Source: Candidatus Omnitrophota bacterium (GTDB taxonomy: Bacteria; Omnitrophota; Gorgyraeia; Velamenicoccales; Velamenicoccaceae). From it: 36,564 nt of DNA. Under the pieces are notes generated by a model. That model saw only the letters and a list, made by a program, of their open reading frames with translations, did not search any database and was not told where the DNA came from. Each line of letters begins with the position of its first letter. Positions within the stretch are counted from its first letter, which is position 1. This document shows, one piece after another, positions 15,531 to 23,902 of the stretch. Made by a program: the position numbers and the translations under genes. The DNA is taken from assembly GCA_003451585.1 (NCBI GenBank), contig DMEU01000021.1:1-36564 (forward strand), given 5' to 3'.

Positions 15531-16220
15531 CTAATCGCCTTCCTTAAAACGGTAACCTAGGCCCCGAACGGTCTCGATCAACTTGCCCAGAGGCCCTAAT
15601 TTTTTTCTAAGCCGCTTTATATGGGTGTCTATGGTGCGCGTATCCACATCAGCCGCCATATCCCATACGTCGGATAATAGCCTGTCGCGGGTCTGCAGCC
15701 GGCCGCGCCTCTCTAAAAGCGTCAAAAGGAGCTTAAACTCCATAGGCGTCAATTCGATCTCATTGCGGCCTATCGCGACCCTGTGTTTTTCTATATCGAT
15801 GCTTAAATTCCTGACAGTGATGACATTTTTCCGCGATTCGGGCGCCTTACCTCTTTTCAGGATAGCCTTTATCCTCAAAGTAAGCTCACGAGGGCTGAAA
15901 GGCTTAACTACATAATCGTCGGCACCCAGCTCCAAGCCGACTATCCTGTCGACCTCCTCGCCTTTGGCCGTCAGCATTATAATGGGTATATTTTTCAGTT
16001 TGGGGTCTTGCTTGATAGTGCGGCAGACTTCAAAACCATCCATGCCGCCAAGCATGATGTCTAATACGATGAGGCTGAAAGGAAAGCATTCCAGAAGTTT
16101 TAACGCCTCCTCTCCGGTCGCCACGGCCTGGGCCTCGAAGCCTGCCTTCTCCAGGTTATAGACGACCAGTTTGGAGATATGTTTTTCGTCCTCTACCACC
16201 AATATCTTTTCTTTGGACAT
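15531..16220 (-). CDS. phoB: PhoB-type response regulator (OmpR family)
   Basis: A 229-residue regulator with a receiver domain (Glu10/Asp11, phosphoacceptor Asp54, Thr84, Lys106 in VKPF) and a winged helix-turn-helix over about 130-226 (RRGRLQTRDRLL, then DTRTIDTHIKRLRKKL, and the C-terminal hairpin VRGLGYRF). It would bind direct repeats such as those found upstream of the porin. It lies 31 nt after the helicase stop and has no obvious ribosome binding site, so the start is less secure than the reading frame. It forms a two-gene unit with phoR. Confidence 0.9.
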   Translation of the reverse strand: MSKEKILVVEDEKHISKLVVYNLEKAGFEAQAVATGEEALKLLECFPFSLIVLDIMLGGMDGFEVCRTIKQDPKLKNIPIIMLTAKGEEVDRIVGLELGADDYVVKPFSPRELTLRIKAILKRGKAPESRKNVITVRNLSIDIEKHRVAIGRNEIELTPMEFKLLLTLLERRGRLQTRDRLLSDVWDMAADVDTRTIDTHIKRLRKKLGPLGKLIETVRGLGYRFKEGD

Positions 16221-16251
16221 AGAACGAAACTGTAAAAATACCTAGACTGGA

Positions 16252-17523
16252 CTAATACCTGCGGAACTTACCGAACTTACTGAACTTGGCGTTTCTGGAT
16301 TTATTGAAACCCTTTGACTGGTTAGAGTGCTGCCGTGCGGGCGGTTTGGAGAATTGCGAAAACTGCTCTGAGGGGATCTCCGGATGGCGCGCTATAGGCA
16401 AAGTCGCCCTTATCAACTTCTCGATGTCCTTGACATCGCGGCTCTGGTCGGGCGTTGCAAAAGAAATTGCATGGCCCTTATGCCCTGCCCGTGCCGTGCG
16501 GCCGATACGGTGTATATAATTCTCTGCGTCTTCCGGGAGATCAAAATTGACCACGAGCTCGATACCTATGACATCTATGCCTCTGGCGGCTATATCTGTC
16601 GCGACGAGCACCTTGTAACGGCCGGACTTGAAACCTTCAAGCGCTTCCCGGCGCTGTGCCAGGCTCCGGTCTGAATGTATCTCGGCGGCCCTGTGGCCCA
16701 TACCCTTCAAGTCACGCGTGATCCTCTTGGCATTATGCTTAGTACGGGAAAATAACAGGATAGCCCCGTGATACTGCTGTATCAGCTTGCCTAACAGCTT
16801 TAACTTCATCTCTTTCTTGACTATAAATAGCTCCTGGGTCACATTTTCCGCCGTTGTCCCGGAACGCGCTATCTCGACCGAAATAGGGAGTTTCATATAT
16901 TTAGACGCGATCTCCATTATCTTGGGAGGCATGGTAGCCGAAAAAAGCATGGTCTGGCGTTCCTTGGGCAGGTATTTTAATATCTTATCTATCTGCGGCG
17001 CGAAACCCATATCCAGCATACGGTCTGCTTCATCTAAAACGACCATTGTCACATCATGCGTCATGACATTCCAGCGGCCCATGTGATCGTTAAGCCTTCC
17101 TGGTGTAGCTATAAGGACGCGCGGCTTACGGCGAAGCGCGCGCACCTGTTCTTCCATGGAAGCACCGCCTATCAAACAAGCTGTCTTCATGCCTAACGCG
17201 TGAGCTATCGGCTGAAATGCCTCATCGATCTGGATAGCCAATTCGCGCGTGGGCGCCATCACTATACCTATACCTTCTTTTTGCGCCAACAACTGCACCA
17301 TAGGTATGGCGAAAGAATGGGTCTTGCCCGTTCCGGTCTGGGCTATACCCATCACATCCTTACCTTCTATAGCAAGCGGGATGGCCTTTAACTGAATAGG
17401 CGTAGGCACTTTGAACTTCATGCGTTCTAAAACCTGGAGTATCTTAGGTGCTATACCTAGCCCGTAAAAACCAACTGTTTCCTGTGTCATAGATTTTTGT
17501 CCTGTCGTATTTTTTTCCATCAT
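16252..17523 (-). CDS. DEAD-box RNA helicase (RhlE-like)
   Basis: A 423-residue ATP-dependent RNA helicase. Motifs in order: Q motif with Phe19 and PTPIQ (40-44), motif I AQTGTGKT (61-68), Ia PTRELA (91-96), Ib TPGR (140-143), DEAD (164-167), SAT (195-197), then the second RecA lobe with ARGIDV and the HRIGRTARAG motif VI. The C-terminal tail is basic and rich in Q, S, K and F, typical of RhlE-type RNA contacts. I prefer the ATG at 17523, which overlaps the stop of the radical SAM gene as ATGA; a longer reading frame would overlap that gene by 49 nt. It lies in the unit behind a cold-shock gene, which fits a role in unfolding RNA at low temperature (inference). Confidence 0.93.
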   Translation of the reverse strand: MMEKNTTGQKSMTQETVGFYGLGIAPKILQVLERMKFKVPTPIQLKAIPLAIEGKDVMGIAQTGTGKTHSFAIPMVQLLAQKEGIGIVMAPTRELAIQIDEAFQPIAHALGMKTACLIGGASMEEQVRALRRKPRVLIATPGRLNDHMGRWNVMTHDVTMVVLDEADRMLDMGFAPQIDKILKYLPKERQTMLFSATMPPKIMEIASKYMKLPISVEIARSGTTAENVTQELFIVKKEMKLKLLGKLIQQYHGAILLFSRTKHNAKRITRDLKGMGHRAAEIHSDRSLAQRREALEGFKSGRYKVLVATDIAARGIDVIGIELVVNFDLPEDAENYIHRIGRTARAGHKGHAISFATPDQSRDVKDIEKLIRATLPIARHPEIPSEQFSQFSKPPARQHSNQSKGFNKSRNAKFSKFGKFRRY

Positions 17524-18809
17524 GCCACCTGTGCCAACCAGCGCATGCTTTGATTGCGCCTGATCCATTGTTTTATTATAACATAACCCATGAAACGAAA
17601 CATAGCATTTCTGTAATGAAATCCTAAGAGAAGGGAAAGCGACCTGTAGAGTGAATAGAATTTAGTGTAGGCCCTTGTCACACTTTGCTGCAGCTCTTTC
17701 GCCGACAATAAGTTAGGATTAAAAACAACATGCTGGCCATCGTATAGGTTCCAATCCTTGGTAAAGATGCGCTTTTGCGCCTCCAGGGTTTCATAGACTT
17801 TTGTACCGGGAAGAGGCGTCAATATCATCATCTGTATGGTATCTATCCTCTCTTTTATGGCAAACCTCAGCGTCTCCCAAACGGTGTTCTTATTATCGTC
17901 TTCTCCGCCTAAGACAAACATACCGTGTATCTTTATTTTTCTCTTATGGAACGAGCGTATCGCGCCCACAATCTCTTCTATCGTCTGTTTCTTGCGGTAA
18001 GCCGCAAGCGTCATCGGATTAACGGATTCAAAGCCCACACAGACCACCTTACAGCCGGCCCTGGCCATCATATCCAGGAGTTCCCTGTCTTTGGCGACGT
18101 CGCAGCGCACCTGGCATGCCCAATTGCTTAATTTATTCTTTATCATCTGGCCCAGCAAAATACGGGTACGTTTCGGATGAGCCGTGAAATTGTCGTCGCA
18201 AAAGAAGAACTGTTTTGTGTTCCTTGACCTCATCTCAACGATAATATCCTGGGCGCTACGAAAACGATACTCGCGGCCGAACATCTTTGTGACGGAGCAA
18301 AAACTGCAGTCAAATGGGCACCCCCTTGACGTAGAAACCGGCACTACCGTAGGCGCTGTTGGGAACCCTTTGATCAACGAAAAGTCAGGATGTGGTAATG
18401 CATCAAGGTCTTCCACGGGCTTGCCGTAAACAATTGGCTCAAGCCTTCTGCCCTCGACCACGTCGATAATAACATCCTCTGCCTCGCCTACCACGACCTG
18501 CCGGGCAAACTCTATGGCCTCGGCCGGTAGCAGGCTCGCGTGCACGCCCCCTATCACTACCTTTTCCTTAGGAAATTTTTTGGCTATCTCGTAGCCGCGT
18601 TTGGCTGTCGACGTCAAGATAGAGATGCCTATGACGTCCGCGTTCAGGCGCGCATAATCAGGCGCCTGGATGTTCTCATTATATATCTCAACCTCATGCC
18701 CCCTGTTTTTAAGGATCGTCCCCAAATAGACCGGCCCCAAAAGCGGCATGGATATCTTACTGTAAACATTCGCCTCTGAACCGCGAGGCTCTATCAATAC
18801 AATTTTCAT
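17520..18809 (-). CDS. B12-binding radical SAM protein
   Basis: A 429-residue enzyme. Residues 1-125 form a cobalamin-binding-like Rossmann domain (LIEPRG at the start, ADVIGISILTST and VVIGGVHASLLP blocks). The radical SAM core has the cluster motif Cys164-x3-Cys168-x2-Cys171 and the following CDDNFT and GFES elements. The C-terminal part (about 370-429) is helical. Such proteins methylate or rearrange lipids, hopanoids or secondary metabolites; the substrate here cannot be told. The gene starts shortly after the terminator of the upstream cold-shock gene, with AAGGA as ribosome binding site, and no promoter of its own is visible in the gap. It is coupled to the downstream helicase by an ATGA overlap. 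Confidence 0.88.
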   Translation of the reverse strand: MKIVLIEPRGSEANVYSKISMPLLGPVYLGTILKNRGHEVEIYNENIQAPDYARLNADVIGISILTSTAKRGYEIAKKFPKEKVVIGGVHASLLPAEAIEFARQVVVGEAEDVIIDVVEGRRLEPIVYGKPVEDLDALPHPDFSLIKGFPTAPTVVPVSTSRGCPFDCSFCSVTKMFGREYRFRSAQDIIVEMRSRNTKQFFFCDDNFTAHPKRTRILLGQMIKNKLSNWACQVRCDVAKDRELLDMMARAGCKVVCVGFESVNPMTLAAYRKKQTIEEIVGAIRSFHKRKIKIHGMFVLGGEDDNKNTVWETLRFAIKERIDTIQMMILTPLPGTKVYETLEAQKRIFTKDWNLYDGQHVVFNPNLLSAKELQQSVTRAYTKFYSLYRSLSLLLGFHYRNAMFRFMGYVIIKQWIRRNQSMRWLAQVA

Positions 18810-18832
18810 TAATTTTTCCTTAATTTTTACCT

Positions 18833-18874
18833 TAAAAGAATAGGGCCCGGCTCTTAAAGTGCCGGGCCCTTTTG
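18833..18874 (-). terminator. Terminator of the first cold-shock gene
   Basis: AGGGCCCGGC (18842-18851) pairs perfectly with 18861-18870 over a 9-nt loop, giving a 10-bp GC-rich stem. On the minus strand it is followed by ATTCTTTT, an imperfect U tract that would allow some read-through into the radical SAM gene. Plus-strand T at 18871-18873 may serve the other direction. Confidence 0.8.
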
Positions 18875-18884
18875 CATTCCCTGG

Positions 18885-19085
18885 TTATAGCTTGACTACG
18901 TTAGTAGCCTGCTCGCCTTTAGGGCCTTTTTCGATCTCAAACTCGACCTGCTGGCCTTCATCCAAAGACTTGTAACCTTCACCCTGTATCGCGGTATGAT
19001 GCACGAATACATCCTTACCGTTCTCAGGAGTGATGAATCCGTAACCTTTTTGGTTACTAAACCACTTCACAACACCTTTTGCCAT
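18885..19085 (-). CDS. Cold-shock protein, CspA family (copy 1)
   Basis: A 66-residue single cold-shock domain, the usual CspA size. RNP1 (KGYGFI, 13-18) and RNP2 (VFVHH, 26-30) are intact, with the aromatic residues that stack on single-stranded nucleic acid. It probably acts as an RNA chaperone or antiterminator. It is nearly identical to the second copy at 25742 (seven substitutions by my reading). A strong AGGAGGT site precedes the ATG. The gene has its own promoter and a leader of about 176 nt containing a terminator hairpin, suggesting control after initiation. Confidence 0.97.
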   Translation of the reverse strand: MAKGVVKWFSNQKGYGFITPENGKDVFVHHTAIQGEGYKSLDEGQQVEFEIEKGPKGEQATNVVKL

Positions 19086-19262
19086 TGCTTGTTACCTCCT
19101 TTTCCTGCAAATTATAGTAAACCCCGTCAGAAGTCTTTATCACCTTTACCTGCCTGCTAGATTTTTCCTTCTAACGGGGCAAACAATGACACTTACAAAA
19201 AAACCGCAAGGTTAGCTATCTCCTCCTTGCGGCCCAAGACTTCTAAACTTTTATTTACCACG
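19086..19262 (-). promoter_or_regulatory. Long structured 5' leader of cold-shock gene 1
   Basis: About 176 nt from the predicted start of transcription to the ATG. In RNA order: a conserved GTTTAGAAGTCT block; a terminator hairpin (19197-19232); a conserved block GTCATTGTTTGCCCCGTTAG; and a 12-bp stem in which CCCCGTTAGAAG pairs with CTTCTGACGGGG (one G-U). The 3' arm of that stem can instead pair with the 5' block (AGAAGTCTT with AAGACTTCT), so two folds compete. The same layout occurs upstream of the second cold-shock gene. Confidence 0.7.
19197..19232 (-). terminator. Intrinsic terminator inside cold-shock leader 1
   Basis: On the minus strand CCGCAAGG pairs with CCTTGCGG across a 13-nt loop and is followed by seven T. 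It lies about 35-65 nt after the predicted transcription start, upstream of the coding region, so it is an attenuator candidate. Confidence 0.7.
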
Positions 19263-19268
19263 AAAAGA

Positions 19269-19296
19269 AGTATAACATATTTCTCATATCTGTCAA
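19269..19296 (-). promoter_or_regulatory. Sigma-70 promoter of cold-shock gene 1
   Basis: Consensus TTGACA (19291-19296), 16-nt spacer and TATACT (19269-19274) on the minus strand. The -35 lies right after an 18-bp palindrome (19298-19315, A6-GATATC-T6) that follows the stop of the upstream histidine kinase. Confidence 0.8.
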
Positions 19297-19315
19297 GAAA
19301 AAAGATATCTTTTTT

Positions 19316-21149
19316 CTATTGTCTTGCCGGCAATGTAAAATAAAAAGTACTGCCTTTGCCCAGCTCGCTCTCTGCCCAGATGTTGCCTTCGTGGGCGTCG
19401 ATTATCTGTTTAGAGATGGCCAGGCCCAGGCCTGCCCCTCCTGTTTTTTTCGCTCCATGCCAGTAACGGGAGAATAGATTATGCATATCCCGGCCATCTA
19501 CACCAGGGCCGGTATCCCGGACCGATACCCTTATGCAGTTGCCATCGCGGCATGTAGCTATCGATACGCCTCCTGTCTCGGTAAACTTAATGGCATTGTT
19601 TAGTATATTGATCAATACTTCGGATATCTTGTCCCTGTCGAATCTTATCTTGGGAAGGCCATCTCCTAACTCTATATTGAATTCCAGGCCTTTTTCATCG
19701 GCCAGAAGCTTCATGGTATCACCGGCCTCCTTTACAACTTCATTTATATCGTTCTCTTCAGGATTGAATTTCATGGCGCACGATTCCAGTTTTTTTGAGA
19801 TCCAGCACCTGACTGATAAGCCTGGACAGCCTTTCGACATTATTTTTTGCGATATTCAGCAGTTCCCTCTGTTTATTATTTATATCTCCTGCTATACCCT
19901 CTAAAACAAGACATATACCTTCTTTGATAGCGCCTAAAGGCGTCCTTACCTCGTGCGATATCATAGCGCTGAAATCGGATTTGACCTTTAGGGCCCGCAC
20001 AAGCTCTCTTTCCATCTCCTTATACTGGGTTATATCCGTAATGGTCAAGATGATGTTAGCCGGATCACCTGAGGCATCCTTCAATAAATTGGCATTGACC
20101 AGCACGGCCATCCGGCAGCATTTGTCTTTGCCGGACATGCTCGTCTCGATATTTTTAAGCGTGCCGGCCTTAAGGCATTCTTCCAATTTTTCCCTGACCA
20201 TCCGGGCATTTATGTCGCCAAAAAGATCTGCGATGTGCCTTCCGATAGCTTCATCGCCGTAACCGAAATTATTTGTAAATGCCTTATTGAACTTGTCCAC
20301 ACTACCGTCGGGCTTAAGGACCAGGATAGCGTCAGGCACGCCCTCGATGATCGCGCTAAGCGCCCCTGCCCTGGCCGCTTCTTCATGGGCCGCCTTGTAT
20401 TCGGTTATATCTTTGATCACGCCGTAGTAAAAGATAAGCTCTTCATTGTCATCATACTGCAAGATCGGAGTATTCGCGGTCCACCGGACCTGCCCGTCTT
20501 TGCGTATAATACGGTGCTCTAATGGCATGATCTTTCTGTCCTTTAAAATACCGGCAGACCATTCTGCGACCTTGAGCCTGTCTTCTTCAGGTACCATATC
20601 CAACCATAAGTAAGGATCTTTCGAAAACTCCTCTTCGGTGTATCCCGTTACAACCACGCAAGCAGAATTATGCACCGTCCTGACAGGCGAGCCTTTTTTA
20701 ATAAACACCGTATAAACATAATCCGTCACAACGGATACGATATTACGGCAGCGCTCTTCGCTCTCACGCAAAGACTCCTGCGCCTCTTTTTGCTCCGTTG
20801 TATCTTCAAAGCTCTCGATACCGCCTAAAATATTACCCGACGCATCCCTTATATAATCGGCATTCTTCCTGATTATCCGTTTTTTACCGTCTTTTCTTAT
20901 TATGGTGCACTCCCTGCCTATTATAGGTTTTGGGACATCTTCACTTAACAGGCCGCATTTATCCAAACATGGGTGATCGGCGAATAATGTGCATTCTTTC
21001 CCTATCATCTCATCACTGCCATACCCTGTAAGCTGTGCGGCCATATCATTCCATCCGGTAACAACACGTTGTTTATCAACGGTAAAGGTCGCGCTTATAG
21101 AGATCTTATTTATAAGATCCGAATATTCATTCAATCGATCCTGTCCCAT
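19316..21149 (-). pseudogene. PAS-domain sensor histidine kinase, broken by a frameshift
   Basis: Two reading frames together encode one kinase. Residues 1-450 (from the ATG at 21149, preceded by GGGAGGG at 7 nt) carry three PAS domains (about 10-120, 130-252, 262-380) and HisKA with phosphoacceptor His399 (ISHEVRTPLG). The frame then leaves the family at a run of seven A (minus strand, 19790-19796) and stops at 19758. The other frame resumes at once with KKLESCAMKF and the ATPase domain: N box (NILNNAIKFTE), G1 (DTGPGV), G2 (GGAGLGL). Removing one A restores a continuous protein. No membrane segment is seen. Its stop-to-start overlap with the upstream synthetase gene shows it is the last gene of that operon. 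An assembly error at the homopolymer is as likely as a true mutation. Confidence 0.85.
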
Positions 21150-21166
21150 CCGGCAGCCCTCCCACA

Positions 21167-23884
21167 TTACGTTGGCCTGATTTCTTTACCAAGCTCCAGA
21201 AGCGCTTTCCTCGCGCCTATGCATATAGCCTCATAACTCTCTTTAGCCCCTTCTTTGACGCCGATGGCCTCTGCCTCATCCGGGGATAGCGTCTTGCCAA
21301 ACCTGACCCTTATAGGATGCATCCTAGGCAGTTTTGCCGTCCTGGGCCAGGCCTCATAAGCGCCTTCCAATATTACCGGGATAAGCTTTGCCCCTGTCTC
21401 TTTTGCAAGTATACCGAATCCCTTCTTAAACGCGTGTATCTCTCCGTCGAGTGAACGTATGCCCTCAGGGAATAGGCACAGATTCTTACCGCGGGCCAGT
21501 ACAAAGTAAGCGCTCTTTAAAGCCTCTAAAAAATGCGCCGCAAAATCGATAGGTATTATCCTTCCTACTTTTACAAGGCTGCGAATGACCGGCACGGCAA
21601 AATACGGCCTGAAACCCATAAAAAACAGGTCGAGCCTTGTAAATGACGCCAGTGAAGAGACGATAAGAAAAGCGTCAAAATAACTGCTGTGATTTGCGTA
21701 AAGTATATACGGCCCGCCTTTTGGAAAATTTTCATTGCCTTCTACCTTTAAATTATACAATAGCCTGAAGAACAAGCGTAAAAAAGAAGTGACAAGAAAA
21801 GCCATAACCCACACGCCTGCCCCTGGAGCAAGATCTAACTTAGCAAGGTTGTCTTTTTTCGGGGCGGCCTGTAAAAGGCCCTTCCAAGACCGCGGCACTA
21901 TATCGTAGGTATTAACCTCCTGGCCTGCCGCCTTACCCTCTCTAAGCATGCCTTCTATGCCGATGATAAGATCGCGCACCGTAAAAGCACCGCCTATGAC
22001 TTCATCTTTAACAGGCACCTGGAACAGATGTTCCAACCCGGCAGCTATCTCTATCCTCCCAAGTGAATCTATCCCCAGATCAAGCTCCAGCAAGTCCGAC
22101 GGCAGGATATCCCTGTCTAAACTCGTATGCTCTTTCAAATAGACGCTGATCTTACTGCCGACTTCGGATTCAAGCATCGCCGCGTCTTCCTCACTCGGGC
22201 CCTGCACCTCTGCGGCCCGAAGATGCCGGCTGATTATCTTAGGCAGATATTTGTCCTTTACCTCAAATCTTTTTATCTTTCCCAGCTGGGTATGCGGGAG
22301 CTCTTCGAGCGTTATGTGAAAACCCATAAGCCTCTTATGCGCGGGCATGGCCCTTGAGACATTATCGAACCTCTCCTTGATAACAGATTCCAGGTTCACT
22401 TCTCCGTACTTTTTGAAATACTCCAGATCAGGCACTACGACCGCCCAAAGCACATCCCTCTCACGCGACCCTTCAGCAGCAGGCGCTTCAAAAACACACA
22501 TTTCTTTTACCGGGGCCGCTTTCAAATAAGCGTCCTCTACTTCTTCCGGATATACATTCTGGCCTGAACTCAAAACTATCACGTCTTTCGACCTGCCTGT
22601 TAAAAAAAGATAACCCTCCTTATCAAAATACCCCAGGTCCCCTGTATAAAACCACCCGTCCCTTATGGCATCTCTGGTCAGGTCTTCTCTCTTGTAATAT
22701 CCTGCCATCACATTAGGGCCGCGCGCGGCAACCTCGCCTATGCCAAACTCATCAGGCGCGTCTATCTTTAATTCGACTCGCGGTATAGGCCTGCCTACCG
22801 ATCCTATCTTAGGACGACTGATAGGGTTAAGCGTCAAGACAGGCGATGTTTCCGTCAACCCATACCCCTCTACAATTGTGAAACCAAGTTTGAAAAACAT
22901 GTTTTCAACAGCTTCATCCAGCCGCGCGCCGCCGCTTACAAAAAAACGAAGCCTGGCGCCAAACCTTGAGTGTAACCAAAAAAATACGGACTTCGACAAA
23001 TTCAATCCTGTCGCGCGCCTGAATGCGTATAATGAGCCGATAAACGCTTTAAATATAAAACTGAACGGAAAAGGTATTTTCTCAAACTCGTCGGTAATGC
23101 GCTTATGCATGGAATACAAGACCTGCGGCACTGCGACAAATATGGTGGGATCAAGTTCCCGCATGGCCTTAAGCACCGCCTCGCCGCGGATACTGCCCGG
23201 GTATATTATCTTACAGCCGGCCAAGAGAGGCGTTATCATCGTAATAGTCAATGGATATGTGTGATGTAACGGCAGGGCCGACACGATACTATCGCTCTCT
23301 GAGACTATACCGAATTCCAGCAAAGAATCGCAATTTGCCAGGATATTCCCGTGAGAAAGCATGACACCCTTGTGTATACCCGTCGTGCCGGATGTATACG
23401 ATATTACCGCGATATCTCCTGGCGCAATAACTGCCTCAAGGAAATTGCCGCGGTTGCCGAACTTTAGGAGGTCCTTAAACTCAGGGGTATCAACGCAAAC
23501 GAGCTTTTTTATGACCGGCCTCCTTACTTGCTGAGCCTTCTTGACCGTGCTGCCGCTGGCAAACAGGATCTTTGCCCTGGAATCATCCAATACGCCCTCT
23601 ATCTCCGTAGGGCTGGATTCAGGGTCTATCGGGACGGCTATGGCCCCGGCACAGAGGACAGAAAAAAATACCAGCGGCCATTCATACCTGTTCTCCAGCA
23701 TAAGCGCTACCCTGTCGCCTTTACCAACTCCTTCATCGGACAGATAAACGGCAAGGGTCTCGATCTCCGAGATCAGCTCGAGATACCCTACGCTCATCCA
23801 TCCGGCCCCCTGCCTCTGCTGTATGGCTGTGCGGCCGGAATGAACACTGCACGCATTTTTTATCCTGTCCCATAGATCATGCAT
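21167..23884 (-). CDS. Acyl-ACP/CoA synthetase - ACP - glycerophosphate acyltransferase fusion
   Basis: A 905-residue fusion. Residues 1-550 are an AMP-forming fatty acid ligase: P-loop SYTSGTTG (162-169), GYGLTETSP (340-348), the hinge region around GRSKDVIV (430-437) and a C-terminal GKIKR lysine near 536. Residues 570-650 are an acyl carrier protein with the phosphopantetheine serine Ser607 (GIDSLG). A membrane helix follows (about 688-708), then a PlsC acyltransferase with NHSSYFD (731-737) and FPEGIRS (805-811). This is functionally like E. coli Aas but with reversed domain order and a built-in ACP. It would activate a free fatty acid, hold it on the ACP and transfer it to a lysophospholipid or glycerol 3-phosphate at the inner membrane. 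The stop overlaps the kinase reading frame by one base. Confidence 0.9.
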   Translation of the reverse strand: MHDLWDRIKNACSVHSGRTAIQQRQGAGWMSVGYLELISEIETLAVYLSDEGVGKGDRVALMLENRYEWPLVFFSVLCAGAIAVPIDPESSPTEIEGVLDDSRAKILFASGSTVKKAQQVRRPVIKKLVCVDTPEFKDLLKFGNRGNFLEAVIAPGDIAVISYTSGTTGIHKGVMLSHGNILANCDSLLEFGIVSESDSIVSALPLHHTYPLTITMITPLLAGCKIIYPGSIRGEAVLKAMRELDPTIFVAVPQVLYSMHKRITDEFEKIPFPFSFIFKAFIGSLYAFRRATGLNLSKSVFFWLHSRFGARLRFFVSGGARLDEAVENMFFKLGFTIVEGYGLTETSPVLTLNPISRPKIGSVGRPIPRVELKIDAPDEFGIGEVAARGPNVMAGYYKREDLTRDAIRDGWFYTGDLGYFDKEGYLFLTGRSKDVIVLSSGQNVYPEEVEDAYLKAAPVKEMCVFEAPAAEGSRERDVLWAVVVPDLEYFKKYGEVNLESVIKERFDNVSRAMPAHKRLMGFHITLEELPHTQLGKIKRFEVKDKYLPKIISRHLRAAEVQGPSEEDAAMLESEVGSKISVYLKEHTSLDRDILPSDLLELDLGIDSLGRIEIAAGLEHLFQVPVKDEVIGGAFTVRDLIIGIEGMLREGKAAGQEVNTYDIVPRSWKGLLQAAPKKDNLAKLDLAPGAGVWVMAFLVTSFLRLFFRLLYNLKVEGNENFPKGGPYILYANHSSYFDAFLIVSSLASFTRLDLFFMGFRPYFAVPVIRSLVKVGRIIPIDFAAHFLEALKSAYFVLARGKNLCLFPEGIRSLDGEIHAFKKGFGILAKETGAKLIPVILEGAYEAWPRTAKLPRMHPIRVRFGKTLSPDEAEAIGVKEGAKESYEAICIGARKALLELGKEIRPT

Positions 23885-23902
23885 CCGGACAAAACTCCTG
23901 TC

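Noticed and set aside
19100..19125. TATAAT-like sequence conserved in both cold-shock leaders, just before the ribosome binding site
   Set aside because: No -35 element is present at either copy, and good promoters lie further upstream; it is more likely part of the conserved RNA leader.
19785..19800. Programmed ribosomal frameshift at A AAA AAA
   Set aside because: The heptamer suits -1 slippage, but the frame needed here is +1, and no stimulatory structure is obvious. A homopolymer indel is simpler.
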